Shown: piece after piece, positions 55,088-63,661 of the stretch
Numbering within the stretch: the first letter of the stretch is position 1
Layout: each line of letters starts with the position of its first letter
DNA from: Brevundimonas subvibrioides
GTDB lineage: Bacteria; Pseudomonadota; Alphaproteobacteria; Caulobacterales; Caulobacteraceae
Direction of reading: 5' to 3'
DNA: 64,000 bases
Assembly: GCF_002280785.1 (NCBI RefSeq)
Contig: NZ_NCEQ01000007.1
Span: 434,001 to 498,000 of the forward strand
The notes under the pieces: generated by a model
What the model was told of the DNA's origin: nothing
Seen by the model: the letters and a program-made list of their open reading frames with translations, nothing else
The model's database searches: none
Translations under genes and position numbers: made by a program

Positions 55088-56370
55088 TCCTCGACCTTCA
55101 GCCGGGACATGCCGATGAGCGCCAGAATGGTGATCGTCGCCGTCGCCGCCAGATAGAGTCCCACAGCCGGCACCCCGAACGACCTGGCCAGCGAGGTCGC
55201 CGCATAAGGCGCCAGTGACGCTCCCGCGATCCCCGCCAGATTGAACGCCATCGAGGCTCCGGTGTAGCGCACCGCCGCCCGGAACGGCCGCGCCATGGCG
55301 GAACTGAGCGGTCCGTAGGTGGCCCCCATCAGCGCGAACCCCAGCGAGAAGAAGATCAGCAGCCCGGTCAGCCCGCCGTTGAACAGTGGGGCGATCAGGA
55401 AGCCGAACAGGCCGATCCCGACCGAGGCCGCGATCAGCACCCTGATCTGTCCGAACCGGTCCGCCGCCAGCGCCGAGATCGGGATGAAGGCCGCGAAGAA
55501 GATCACCCCGACCAGCTGGATCGGCAGGATGTCGGCGCGCGTGAACCCCATGGCCGTCGTCGCCCAGCTCAGGGCGAAGACCGTCATCAGATAGAACAGC
55601 AGGAACGTCGTCGTCGCGCCGAGGGTGCCGAGGATCAACGCCCCCTTGTATCGGGCCAGCAGGGTCAGGACCGGCATCTTCACCCGTTCGGCACGCTCGA
55701 TGACCCGACTGAACTCAGGCGTTTCGGTGATCCGCAACCGAACCCACAGACCGACAATGACCAGGATCGCGCTGGCCAGGAACGGCGTGCGCCAGCCCCA
55801 GGACAGAAATGTTTGCTCGCTCATCAGCGAGGTCAGCAGGATGAAGGCCCCGGTCGACAGGATGAAGCCGATCGGCGCGCCCAGTTGGGGGAACATGCCG
55901 AACCAGGCCTTGCGTCCCGGCGGCGCGTTCTCGGTCGCCAGCAGCACCGCCCCGCCCCACTCGCCGCCCAGCCCCAGACCCTGACCGAACCGGCAAACGG
56001 CCAGCAGCAAGGGCGCGATCACGCCCACCTGCGCATAGGTGGGCAACAGGCCAATGGCGATGGTCGACAATCCCATGGTCATCAGAGCCGCGACGAGGGT
56101 CGCCTTGCGCCCGATCCGGTCGCCGAAATGCCCGAACACCACGGCGCCGACAGGCCGGGCGAAGAAGGCCAGGGCGAAGGTCGCGAACGACTGCAGCTGG
56201 GCCGTCACCGGATCGCCGCCCGGGAAGAACAGGGCCGGAAACACCAGCACGGCCGCCGTGGCATAGATGTAGAAGTCGAAGAACTCGATCGTCGTGCCGA
56301 TCAGGCTGGCGAACAGGACGCGGCGCGTCGAGGCCGGGCTGGGCGTGATCAGGAGCGGGGCTTCGGTCAT
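55084..56370 (-). CDS. MHS-family MFS transporter
   Basis: The 428-residue protein has twelve hydrophobic segments. The first helix motif T-T-I-E-F-F-D-F-Y-I-Y, R-P-V-G-A-V-V-F-G-H-F-G-D-R-I-G-R-K (the MFS loop 2-3 motif) and G-L-G-L-G-G-E-W-G-G-A are diagnostic of the metabolite:H+ symporter (MHS) group that includes ProP, KgtP and ShiA. The substrate (organic acid or osmolyte) cannot be told from sequence. It lies 44 bp downstream of hrpB on the same strand. Confidence 0.92.
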   Translation of the reverse strand: MTEAPLLITPSPASTRRVLFASLIGTTIEFFDFYIYATAAVLVFPALFFPGGDPVTAQLQSFATFALAFFARPVGAVVFGHFGDRIGRKATLVAALMTMGLSTIAIGLLPTYAQVGVIAPLLLAVCRFGQGLGLGGEWGGAVLLATENAPPGRKAWFGMFPQLGAPIGFILSTGAFILLTSLMSEQTFLSWGWRTPFLASAILVIVGLWVRLRITETPEFSRVIERAERVKMPVLTLLARYKGALILGTLGATTTFLLFYLMTVFALSWATTAMGFTRADILPIQLVGVIFFAAFIPISALAADRFGQIRVLIAASVGIGLFGFLIAPLFNGGLTGLLIFFSLGFALMGATYGPLSSAMARPFRAAVRYTGASMAFNLAGIAGASLAPYAATSLARSFGVPAVGLYLAATATITILALIGMSRLKVED

Positions 56371-56414
56371 CGAACACCGATGCGTCGGACCCTGCCCGCA
56401 GGTCAAGCGCCGGA

Positions 56415-58847
56415 TCAGGTTCCGCGCGGCTTCACGCGATTGGTCGGCGGCGCCTCGGCCGGATTCTCTGGCCAGGGATGCCTCGGATAGCGACCGCGCA
56501 TCTCGGAGCGCACGTCCTTCCATGAGCCACGCCAGAAGCCGGGCAGGTCCCTGGTCAGCTGGATCGGCCGCCGCGCCGGCGACAGCAGCGCCAGCGTCAG
56601 CGGGACACGCCCCCCGCCCACGGCCGGATGGGTCGTCACCCCGAACAGCTCCTGCACCCGGATATCCACGCGCGGCCCGCCCTCGGCCCCGTAGTCGATG
56701 CCCGCCGACCCGAGCGGCGTCGTCAGCCGTGCGGGCGCCAGCTCGTCCATCAGCCGCCGTCGATCCCACGGAATCATGGATTCGAGCCCCTGCGCCAGGG
56801 CCTCATCCCGGATCTGCGACAGGTCCTGAACGGTTTCCAGCAACGGCCACAGCCAGTCCCCGCGCCGCTCCATCAGGGCCGCGTCCGACATGTCCGGCCA
56901 GTCCGTGTCGAGCCCACGCAGAAAGGCCAGCCGCGCCCGGACCGCGCTCGATCGCTCGCCCCACTTCAGGCCTCTCAACCCGTCCGTCCCGACCTCGTCA
57001 TGAAGCGCCGTCGTGATCGCTGCCCGATCCGGCGCCCCGGTGATCTTCTCGTCGAACACGATCGCGCCCACCCGGCGGATGCGCCGCACGACCATCCGCC
57101 CGGAAGGCTCGCGCACCAGCCGGTCCTCGGTCGTCAGCCGTGGCTCCAGACCGGCCGGGTCCAGCGGCGCCGCCAGCCGGATGCGATCCTTCGCATCTCC
57201 GCCGCCGAGGTCGGCCACCGCCAGCCATGCCTCCCGCGCCAGCCCGTCCGTCGGATCGAGAAACGCCCCGCGCCCCGACGCCAGCAGCACCTCGCCCGGC
57301 CTGCCCCTCGCCCTGGCGACCCGTTCGGGGAAGGCCTCCGCCAGCAGCTCGCCGACCTCGACATCTCCCCCGCCGCCGGAACCGCCGCCCGCCGCCCTCG
57401 CCCATCGCTCGACCAGCTTCCTCGCATCCTGCGCCCGCGCCGACCGGTCGCGTTCGAACCCGCGCAGCCGGTCTCTCAGGTCGATGTCGTTTCCGCCCAG
57501 CCCCGGCTCGCTCAGGACCGCGGCGATGCGCGCGCCCAGCATCGCCGCGCCGGCGTCGGCCGCCGCCGCCACCAGATGCGCCAGCCTCGGCGTCAGCGGC
57601 ATCCGGGTCAGCCGCCGCCCGTGCTCCGTCAACCCGCCCTGCCCGTCCAGCGCCTTCAATCGCGTCAACACCGCCCGCGCCTCCGCCAGCGCCCCCGCCG
57701 GCGGCGCATCGAGCAGCGCCAGCCCCTCGGTCGTCCGCGCCCCCCAACGCGCCAGATCCAGAGCCAGCCCGGTCAGGTCGGCCTCCAGAATCTCCGGTCG
57801 CTGATGCGGGACCAGGCCGCGCGTCGCCTCCTCGTCCCACAGTCGGTAACAAACCCCCGGTTCCGTCCGCCCCGCCCGACCCCGGCGCTGCTCCGCCGAC
57901 GACCGGCTGACCCGCACCGTCGCCAGCCGCGTCAGCCCGCTGGAGGGTTCGAATCGGGGCACGCGCGACAGGCCGCAATCGACCACCACCCGCACCCCCT
58001 GAATCGTCAGACTGGTCTCCGCCACCGAGGTCGCCAGCACGATCTTCCTCCGCCCGGTCGGCGACGGCTCGATGGCCCGATCCTGGGTCTCCTTGTCCAG
58101 GGCGCCGTACAGGGCGACCACATCGACGTTCGAATCGCGCAGCCGTTCGCCGATCCTCTGCGCCGTCCGATGGATCTCCCCCTGCCCGGGCAGGAAGGCG
58201 AGGATCGACCCGGACTGGTCGCCCAGCGCCGTCAGACAGGCCCGCGCCACGGCCTCCTCGATCCGCTCGACCGGATTGCGACCCAGGTAGACCGTTTCCA
58301 CCGGAAACGCCCGCCCCTGCGCCTCGATCACCGGCGCCCCGTTCAGCAGTTTCGACACCCCCGCGATATCCAGCGTCGCCGACATGACCACCAGCTTCAG
58401 GTCCTCGCGCAGCACCGACTGGCTGTCCCGCGCCAGCGCCAGTCCCAGGTCGGCGTCGAGGCTGCGCTCGTGGAACTCGTCGAACAGGACGGCGCCGGCG
58501 CCCTCCAGACCCGGATCCTCCAGAATCATGCGGGTGAAGACACCCTCGGTGATCACCTCGATCCGCGTCTTCGGCCCGATCCGGCTCTGCAGCCGGGTGC
58601 GATAGCCGACCGTGTCGCCGGCCTTCTCGCCCAGGGTCTGGGCCATCCGTTCCGCCGCCGCCCGCGCCGCCAGCCGACGCGGCTCCAGGAGCAGGATCTT
58701 GCGGCCGCCCAGCCAGGCGGCATCCAGCAGCGCCAGCGGCACGACCGTGGTCTTGCCGGCGCCCGGAGGGGCGGCAAGGACGACCGCCGGATTCGCGGCG
58801 ACCGCGGCCTTCAGGTCATCGAGCACGGCGTGGATGGGCAGGATCAT
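56415..58847 (-). CDS. hrpB: ATP-dependent helicase HrpB
   Basis: The 810-residue DEAH-box helicase has motif I A-A-P-P-G-A-G-K-T-T, motif II as D-E-F-H-E-R-S (DEFH variant usual in HrpB), S-A-T-L, L-A-T-S-V-A-E-T-S-L-T-I and motif VI Q-R-R-G-R-A-G-R-T, then a ratchet/winged helix region and the HrpB-specific C-terminus ending P-R-H-P-W-P-E-N-P. Its RNA role in most bacteria is poorly defined. ATG 58847 gives the conserved I-L-P-I-H-A-V start. It is divergent from the permease gene across 200 bp in which I see only promoter-like sequence. Confidence 0.93.
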   Translation of the reverse strand: MILPIHAVLDDLKAAVAANPAVVLAAPPGAGKTTVVPLALLDAAWLGGRKILLLEPRRLAARAAAERMAQTLGEKAGDTVGYRTRLQSRIGPKTRIEVITEGVFTRMILEDPGLEGAGAVLFDEFHERSLDADLGLALARDSQSVLREDLKLVVMSATLDIAGVSKLLNGAPVIEAQGRAFPVETVYLGRNPVERIEEAVARACLTALGDQSGSILAFLPGQGEIHRTAQRIGERLRDSNVDVVALYGALDKETQDRAIEPSPTGRRKIVLATSVAETSLTIQGVRVVVDCGLSRVPRFEPSSGLTRLATVRVSRSSAEQRRGRAGRTEPGVCYRLWDEEATRGLVPHQRPEILEADLTGLALDLARWGARTTEGLALLDAPPAGALAEARAVLTRLKALDGQGGLTEHGRRLTRMPLTPRLAHLVAAAADAGAAMLGARIAAVLSEPGLGGNDIDLRDRLRGFERDRSARAQDARKLVERWARAAGGGSGGGGDVEVGELLAEAFPERVARARGRPGEVLLASGRGAFLDPTDGLAREAWLAVADLGGGDAKDRIRLAAPLDPAGLEPRLTTEDRLVREPSGRMVVRRIRRVGAIVFDEKITGAPDRAAITTALHDEVGTDGLRGLKWGERSSAVRARLAFLRGLDTDWPDMSDAALMERRGDWLWPLLETVQDLSQIRDEALAQGLESMIPWDRRRLMDELAPARLTTPLGSAGIDYGAEGGPRVDIRVQELFGVTTHPAVGGGRVPLTLALLSPARRPIQLTRDLPGFWRGSWKDVRSEMRGRYPRHPWPENPAEAPPTNRVKPRGT

Positions 58848-59047
58848 CCGGGGTGCACTAGCCCGACATCGGCGGCCCACCAAGGAATGTGCGTTCGGAC
58901 GGCCACGCGTGGGGTCACGAAACCGTTGCAGCGCCTTCATGGATCGGAAACCGCGTTGCGCCTGCGTTGATCCGTCGCTAGCGTCCCGCGCTGGAAGGCG
59001 GCCCCGGGGAGGGTTCGCCGTGTTTTCGTATCGAGGGGGCGCGACGT

Positions 59048-60706
59048 ATGTCCGCAGATGGCCTTAGGCCCAAGGGGAACCGACTGTTCCTCAGAAAATC
59101 CGTAGCGCAGATCCAGAAGGAAGCGGCCAAGAGCGAGCTGAAGCGCACGCTCGGCAAGTGGAATCTGATGAGTCTGGGCATCGGCGCCATCATCGGCGCC
59201 GGCATCTTCGTTCTGACCGGTCAGGTGGCTGCGGCCAACGCCGGTCCGGCCATCATGCTGTCCTTCATCGTCGCCGGCATCGCCTGCGGCCTGGCCGGCC
59301 TTTGCTATGCTGAGCTGGCCTCGACCATGCCGGTCTCCGGCTCCGCCTACACCTATGCCTACGGCACCCTGGGCGAGGTCTTCGCCTGGATCATGGGTTG
59401 GCTGCTGGTTCTGGAATACGGCGTCGCGGCCTCGACCGTGGCGGTCGGCTGGTCCGGCTACGTCGTCTCGATCCTGACCGATTTCGGCGTCAGCCAGCAA
59501 ATCTTCCCGACCATCGCCTACGCCGGCGGCGAGGGCCCTCAATGGGCGACGCCTCTGGTTCAGCTGGTCCAGGAAGCGGGCGCCACATCCTTCCCGCTGA
59601 CCGGCACGTTCAACCTGGTCGCCGCCATCGGCATCGCCGCCGTTTGCGGCCTGCTGGTGCTGGGCGTTTCGGAATCGGCCAACATCAACAACGTCATCGT
59701 GGTCATCAAGATCATCGTCCTGCTGACGTTCATCGCGGTCGGAATCGGCTATGTGAACCCCGACAACTGGGTGCCCTTCATCCCTGAACCGACAGGGGTC
59801 GCCGGCCAGTACGGCGTCGGCGGCATCTTCCGGGGCGCCGCGATCATCTTCTTCGCCTACGTCGGCTTCGAGGCCGTCTCGACCGCCGCGGCCGAGGCCA
59901 AGAACCCGTCCAAGGACGTGCCTTTCGGCATCCTGGGCGCCCTGTTCGTCTGCACCCTGATCTATATGGCCGTCGCCGCCGTCATGACCGGCGTGGTTCC
60001 GTACATGGAACTGGCCAGCCCCGCGCCGGTGGCTGTCGCCATCGACCGCATGAGCCTGGAATGGGCCAACACGCCGATCATCCTGGCGAGCGGTCAGCCG
60101 CTGAACATCATCAGCTTCATGATCAAGATCGGCGCCATCACCGGCCTCAGCTCGGTCATGCTGGTGCTGTGCTACGGCCAGACGCGGATCTTCTACACCA
60201 TGGCCCGCGACGGTCTGCTGCCGCGCGCCTTCGCCGTGATCCATCCGAAGTTCCGCACCCCCTGGATCGGCACCATCCTGCTGGGCGTGCTGATCGCCAT
60301 CGCGGCGGCCTTCCTGCCCATCTCGATCCTGGGCGACCTGGTCTCGCTGGGTACGGCCACGGCCTTCTCGATCGTGTGCCTGAGCGTGATCTTCCTGCGC
60401 ATCAAGCATCCGGACATGCCGCGTCCGTTCAAGGTCCCGGGCGGCATCTTCACCGCCGTCCTGGGCATCCTGGCCTGCCTGTTCCTGGCCAGCCAGAACC
60501 TGATCCCGATGTTCCAGCACGCGGCGGAGGACAATCCCCTCCCGCTCATGCTGCTGGGCGGCTACGCCGCCGTCGGCGCGGTCATCTACGCCGCCTACGG
60601 CTTCTGGAACTCCAAGCTGGCCAAGGGCATCGACATCACCGAGGAGACCACCATGTCCTCCCCGGCCGAGGCGATGGGCTCCGGCGTCGACAACCAGAAG
60701 GACTGA
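59048..60706 (+). CDS. APC-superfamily amino acid permease (CAT type)
   Basis: The 552-residue transporter has an N-terminal cytosolic stretch, then about 13 helices. G-I-G-A-I-I-G-A-G-I-F-V-L-T-G (helix 1 substrate-binding loop), F-A-Y-V-G-F-E-A-V-S-T-A-A-A-E (helix 6) and R-I-F-Y-T-M-A-R-D-G-L-L-P (loop 8-9) identify the cationic-amino-acid-transporter-like branch. Length and the extra C-terminal helices fit that group; the exact substrate is unknown. CGAGGGGG lies about 9 nt before the ATG. A strong terminator follows. Confidence 0.92.
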   Translation: MSADGLRPKGNRLFLRKSVAQIQKEAAKSELKRTLGKWNLMSLGIGAIIGAGIFVLTGQVAAANAGPAIMLSFIVAGIACGLAGLCYAELASTMPVSGSAYTYAYGTLGEVFAWIMGWLLVLEYGVAASTVAVGWSGYVVSILTDFGVSQQIFPTIAYAGGEGPQWATPLVQLVQEAGATSFPLTGTFNLVAAIGIAAVCGLLVLGVSESANINNVIVVIKIIVLLTFIAVGIGYVNPDNWVPFIPEPTGVAGQYGVGGIFRGAAIIFFAYVGFEAVSTAAAEAKNPSKDVPFGILGALFVCTLIYMAVAAVMTGVVPYMELASPAPVAVAIDRMSLEWANTPIILASGQPLNIISFMIKIGAITGLSSVMLVLCYGQTRIFYTMARDGLLPRAFAVIHPKFRTPWIGTILLGVLIAIAAAFLPISILGDLVSLGTATAFSIVCLSVIFLRIKHPDMPRPFKVPGGIFTAVLGILACLFLASQNLIPMFQHAAEDNPLPLMLLGGYAAVGAVIYAAYGFWNSKLAKGIDITEETTMSSPAEAMGSGVDNQKD

Positions 60707-60729
60707 GGTCTCTCAGTCCAGACAAACGG

Positions 60730-60764
60730 AAGGCCCGGGAGCAATCCCGGGCCTTTTGTTTTTT
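60730..60764 (+). terminator. Rho-independent terminator after the permease
   Basis: An 11-bp perfect stem AAGGCCCGGGA/TCCCGGGCCTT with loop GCAA is followed by TTTTGTTTTTT. It begins 23 bp after the stop. Confidence 0.95.
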
Positions 60765-60783
60765 GGGCTTCACCTCATTCCGT

Positions 60784-60900
60784 GCACCCCGGCGAAGGCC
60801 GGGGTGCAGATTGGCAAGACCTGTGACTTGAACAGCTTGAAAGGCGCCCGACCCCTGCCGCGGTTGTCTGTGATCTGGCCCCCGGCCTTCGCCGGGATGC
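60784..60900. repeat. Paired inverted GC-hairpin element (second copy)
   Basis: Arms 60784-60811 and 60873-60900 are inverted copies differing at about two of 28 positions. Each arm is itself a hairpin (CCCCGGC-GAAG-GCCGGGG type). The plan and spacing match the element at 12730-12846, with a different stem sequence. Confidence 0.8.
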
Positions 60901-60920
60901 GCGGTGAGATCGGGAAATCC

Positions 60921-61011
60921 GCTCAAGAAGTGAGCGACCGCGTCGCCAGCGATAGCGCCCAAAATGCGCTCAAGCAGTGAGCCGCCGCGCGGCGAGCGAT
61001 AGCGCCCTAAA
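60921..61011. repeat. 47-bp imperfect tandem duplication
   Basis: The unit beginning GCTCAAGAAGTGAGC (60921-60967) is repeated as GCTCAAGCAGTGAGC (60968-61011), both running through AGCGATAGCGCCC. The pair lies between the palindromic element and the 3' end of tRNA-Leu. The 312-bp stretch 60707-61018 otherwise holds only the terminator and the paired element; I see no gene in it. Confidence 0.75.
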
Positions 61012-61018
61012 GAAAAGA

Positions 61019-61103
61019 TGGTGCGGATGAGAGGACTCGAACCTCCACATCTTGCGATGCCAGAACCTAAATCTGGTGCGTCTACCAGTTTCGCCACATC
61101 CGC
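61019..61103 (-). tRNA. tRNA-Leu (anticodon UAG)
   Basis: The 85-nt minus-strand gene has acceptor arms GCGGATG and CATCCGC (61103-61097 and 61029-61023), anticodon stem CCAGA/TCTGG around loop TTTAGGT (anticodon TAG), a long variable arm (CATCGCAAGATG) and a T arm with GGTTCGAGTCC. Discriminator A73 and encoded CCA (61021-61019) are present. Confidence 0.97.
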
Positions 61104-61240
61104 GTGGCGGCGGGTTTAGGACCTGACGGCGGCTGCGACAACCGTCATGTCAGTTCAGTCTGGGCTAACTGATCCGCCATCCCCTAGGACGGCCCCCGCC
61201 CGTTCCGGCCGGGCGCCGTGACTGCCCGGCGAGATCGATC

Positions 61241-61807
61241 ATGACGCCCGGAGCGATCGCTGTCCTGTCCCTGAGCATGTCCACGGACGCCTTCGCCGCC
61301 GCCGTGGGGCGCGGCGCCGCACATCGGCCGTCGTGGTGGTCGGCGGTCAAGGCGGGCGCCGTCTTTGGCGTGATCGAGGCCATCACGCCCCTGATCGGCT
61401 GGAGCCTCGGCCTGCTCGCCGCAGGCTTCGTCGAGAGCGTCGATCACTGGATCGCCTTCGTCCTGCTGGCCGTCGTCGGCGGCAAGATGATCTGGGAGGC
61501 CTCCAGACCCTCCGAACCCGATGCAGCCCCGCTGCGGTCCGGCCCATGGGCCCTGATCGCCACGGCCGTGGCCACCAGCATCGACGCAGCGGCGGTCGGC
61601 GTGGGCCTGGCCTTCCTCGGCGCGAATATCTGGGTCATCGCCCTCAGTGTCGGCCTGACGACCTTCGCCCTGACCACGGCCGGCATGTTGATCGGCCGGG
61701 CCGTCGGCGCCCGCTTCGGCAAGATCGCGGAACTGGTCGGCGGCGTCGCCCTCATCGCCCTGGGGACGACGATCCTGCTCGAGCATCTCGGGTTTCTCGC
61801 CGCCTGA
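61241..61807 (+). CDS. mntP: Manganese efflux pump MntP
   Basis: The 188-residue inner-membrane protein has six hydrophobic helices in two similar halves. Each half carries the family motif: L-S-x-S-x-D-A-F-A-A-A in helix 1 and A-T-A-V-A-T-S-I-D-A-A-A-V-G in the second half, with Asp residues that form the metal path. It exports excess Mn2+. A 7-bp hairpin GCCGGGC/GCCCGGC (61208-61230) ends 10 nt before the ATG; I looked for the manganese riboswitch (yybP-ykoY) signature upstream and did not find it. Confidence 0.92.
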   Translation: MTPGAIAVLSLSMSTDAFAAAVGRGAAHRPSWWSAVKAGAVFGVIEAITPLIGWSLGLLAAGFVESVDHWIAFVLLAVVGGKMIWEASRPSEPDAAPLRSGPWALIATAVATSIDAAAVGVGLAFLGANIWVIALSVGLTTFALTTAGMLIGRAVGARFGKIAELVGGVALIALGTTILLEHLGFLAA

Positions 61808-61875
61808 GGCGACTGCGAAACGTCGCATTAACCTTGATCATCGACGGTCGTTTCAGTTCCCGTGAGCCCGAGTCG

Positions 61876-62778
61876 ATGAACGCCAGCGATCGTCCGATCA
61901 TCATCAAGAAGATCAAGAAGGTGGTCGGCGGCGGCCACCATGGCGGCGCTTGGAAGGTCGCCTACGCCGACTTCGTGACCGCGATGATGGCCTTCTTCCT
62001 GTTGATGTGGCTGATCAACACGACCGATCCCGAACAGAAGAAGGGCATCGCCGAATATTTCGCGCCCGCCAGCGTCTCCCAGACGACCTCCGGCTCCGGC
62101 GGCATCCTGGGCGGCACCTCTCTGGGCGAGGACGGCTCCAAGAGCTCGGGCTCCCAATCGGTTCTTGAACAACAGGCCCCCGAAGCGCCCCAGGACGCGC
62201 CCGAGGAAGCGGGATCCAGCGCCAACCTCGGCGCGGCCTCCGAAGAGGAACTGCGTCAGGAGATCGCCGCCCGCGAGGCCGCCGAGTTCGCCTCCGCCGC
62301 CGAATCCCTGCGCCAGGCCATGCAGCGCATGCCGGAACTGGCCGAGCTGTCGAAACAGCTGATCATCGACCAGACGCCCGAAGGCCTGCGTATCCAGCTG
62401 GTCGATCAGGAAGGCCGCTCGATGTTCGAACAGAACTCGACCCGTCCGAACGCCCGCGCCCAGGTCCTGCTGCGGGCCATCGCCGGGGTCGTGAACCGGT
62501 TGCCGAACCGCATCTCCATCTCGGGCCACACCTCGGCGGTCGCCGGCTCAGGCCGCGCCTCGACCGCCAGCGACTGGCCCCTGTCGGCCGGCCGCGCCGA
62601 CGCCTCTCGCCAGATCCTCCAGGGCGCCGGGATCGACGCCGACCGGGTCTATTCGGTCGCGGGCAAGGCGGGTTCTGATCCTCTGTATCCGGACGATCCG
62701 TCCCTCGCCGGCAACCGCCGGATCGCCATTGTCCTGCTGCGCGAAGCGCCGGTCCTGCCGGCGGACACCAGCCTGTGA
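61876..62778 (+). CDS. motB: Flagellar motor stator protein MotB
   Basis: The 300-residue protein has a basic N-terminus (I-I-I-K-K-I-K-K), one membrane helix A-Y-A-D-F-V-T-A-M-M-A-F-F-L-L-M-W-L with the proton-carrying Asp32, a plug/linker rich in Gly, Ser and acidic residues, and a C-terminal OmpA-like peptidoglycan-binding domain (R-I-S-I-S-G-H-T-S ... N-R-R-I-A-I-V). The partner motA is not in the window; in Caulobacter the two genes are also unlinked. A TTAACC motif lies at 61828-61833. Confidence 0.94.
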   Translation: MNASDRPIIIKKIKKVVGGGHHGGAWKVAYADFVTAMMAFFLLMWLINTTDPEQKKGIAEYFAPASVSQTTSGSGGILGGTSLGEDGSKSSGSQSVLEQQAPEAPQDAPEEAGSSANLGAASEEELRQEIAAREAAEFASAAESLRQAMQRMPELAELSKQLIIDQTPEGLRIQLVDQEGRSMFEQNSTRPNARAQVLLRAIAGVVNRLPNRISISGHTSAVAGSGRASTASDWPLSAGRADASRQILQGAGIDADRVYSVAGKAGSDPLYPDDPSLAGNRRIAIVLLREAPVLPADTSL

Positions 62779-62898
62779 GGGCCGCGCCGTTCGGTTACGG
62801 CGCGAACCGGCTTGCGGCGCAGCAGCGATTGGCGGCAAATCGTCCGATGAACACGGCCCTGCCCTACGCCGGACGACATTGGATGCGGACCTGACGCC

Positions 62899-63633
62899 GT
62901 GACGCAGCATGTTCCGACACGTCAGCTTCGCTTCTTCATGACGGCGGTCGCGCCCTGCCCCTATCTGCCGGGCATGACCGAGCGGAAGGTGTTCGCCAAC
63001 CTGCCCTTCTCGGACGGCGCCCACGTCAACGACGAGCTGACCCACGCCGGTTTCCGCCGCAGCCAGAACATCGCCTACCGCCCGGCCTGCGAAGGCTGCG
63101 ACGCCTGTATCTCCGTGCGGCTTCCGGCGCCGGAGTTTCAGTTCTCGCGCGGCCAGCGCAAGGTCCTCTCCCGCAACGAGGACCTGTCGCGCGATCTCGT
63201 CGAGGCCGAGGCGACCCAGGAGCAGTTCGCCCTGCTGAAACGCTACCTCGCCCATCGCCACCCGGGCGGCGGCATGACCGACATGACCTGGCCCGACTAT
63301 ATCGCCATGGTCGAGGACACGGCGGTCCGCACCCATCTGATCGAATACCGCCTGCCCTCGACCGATGAAGGCCCCGGCGATCTGGTCGCCGTGACCCTGG
63401 CCGACCTGCTCTCCGACGGCCTGTCCATGGTCTACAGCTTCTTCGATCCGGACTTGGTCAAGCGGTCGCTCGGCGTCTTCGCCATCCTCGACCATGTGCG
63501 CCAGGCCCAGGCCGTGCGCCTGCCGTTTGTCTACCTCGGCTACTGGGTCGAGGGCTCGCCCAAGATGGACTACAAGGCCCGGTTCCGGCCGATGGAGGTC
63601 CTCAAGCCGCTCGGCTGGACGCGCGTCGACTAA
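62899..63633 (+). CDS. bpt: Aspartate/glutamate leucyltransferase (Bpt)
   Basis: The 244-residue protein belongs to the arginyl/leucyl-tRNA--protein transferase family: C-P-Y-L-P-G-M-T-E-R-K-V-F near the start, F-R-R-S-Q-N-I-A-Y-R-P-A-C-E-G-C-D-A-C (Cys-rich motif), and a GNAT-like C-terminal half with S-M-V-Y-S-F-F-D-P and Y-L-G-Y-W-V. Bacterial Bpt attaches leucine to N-terminal Asp or Glu, marking proteins for ClpS-ClpAP. The start is GTG; a later ATG would remove conserved residues. Confidence 0.93.
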   Translation: MTQHVPTRQLRFFMTAVAPCPYLPGMTERKVFANLPFSDGAHVNDELTHAGFRRSQNIAYRPACEGCDACISVRLPAPEFQFSRGQRKVLSRNEDLSRDLVEAEATQEQFALLKRYLAHRHPGGGMTDMTWPDYIAMVEDTAVRTHLIEYRLPSTDEGPGDLVAVTLADLLSDGLSMVYSFFDPDLVKRSLGVFAILDHVRQAQAVRLPFVYLGYWVEGSPKMDYKARFRPMEVLKPLGWTRVD

Positions 63634-63640
63634 CCGTCTC

Positions 63641-63659
63641 CCTCTCCCGGGGGGAGAGG
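63641..63659. terminator. Bidirectional hairpin between bpt and the M48 protease gene
   Basis: CCTCTCCC (63641-63648) pairs with GGGAGAGG (63652-63659) between convergent stop codons. It lacks a T-tract on either strand, so termination would be weak or Rho-assisted. Confidence 0.4.
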
Positions 63660-63661
63660 AT

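Noticed and set aside
61104..61240. Possible manganese (yybP-ykoY) riboswitch before mntP
   Set aside because: The conserved GGGGAGUAG-like loop and three-way junction were not found. Only short hairpins are visible.
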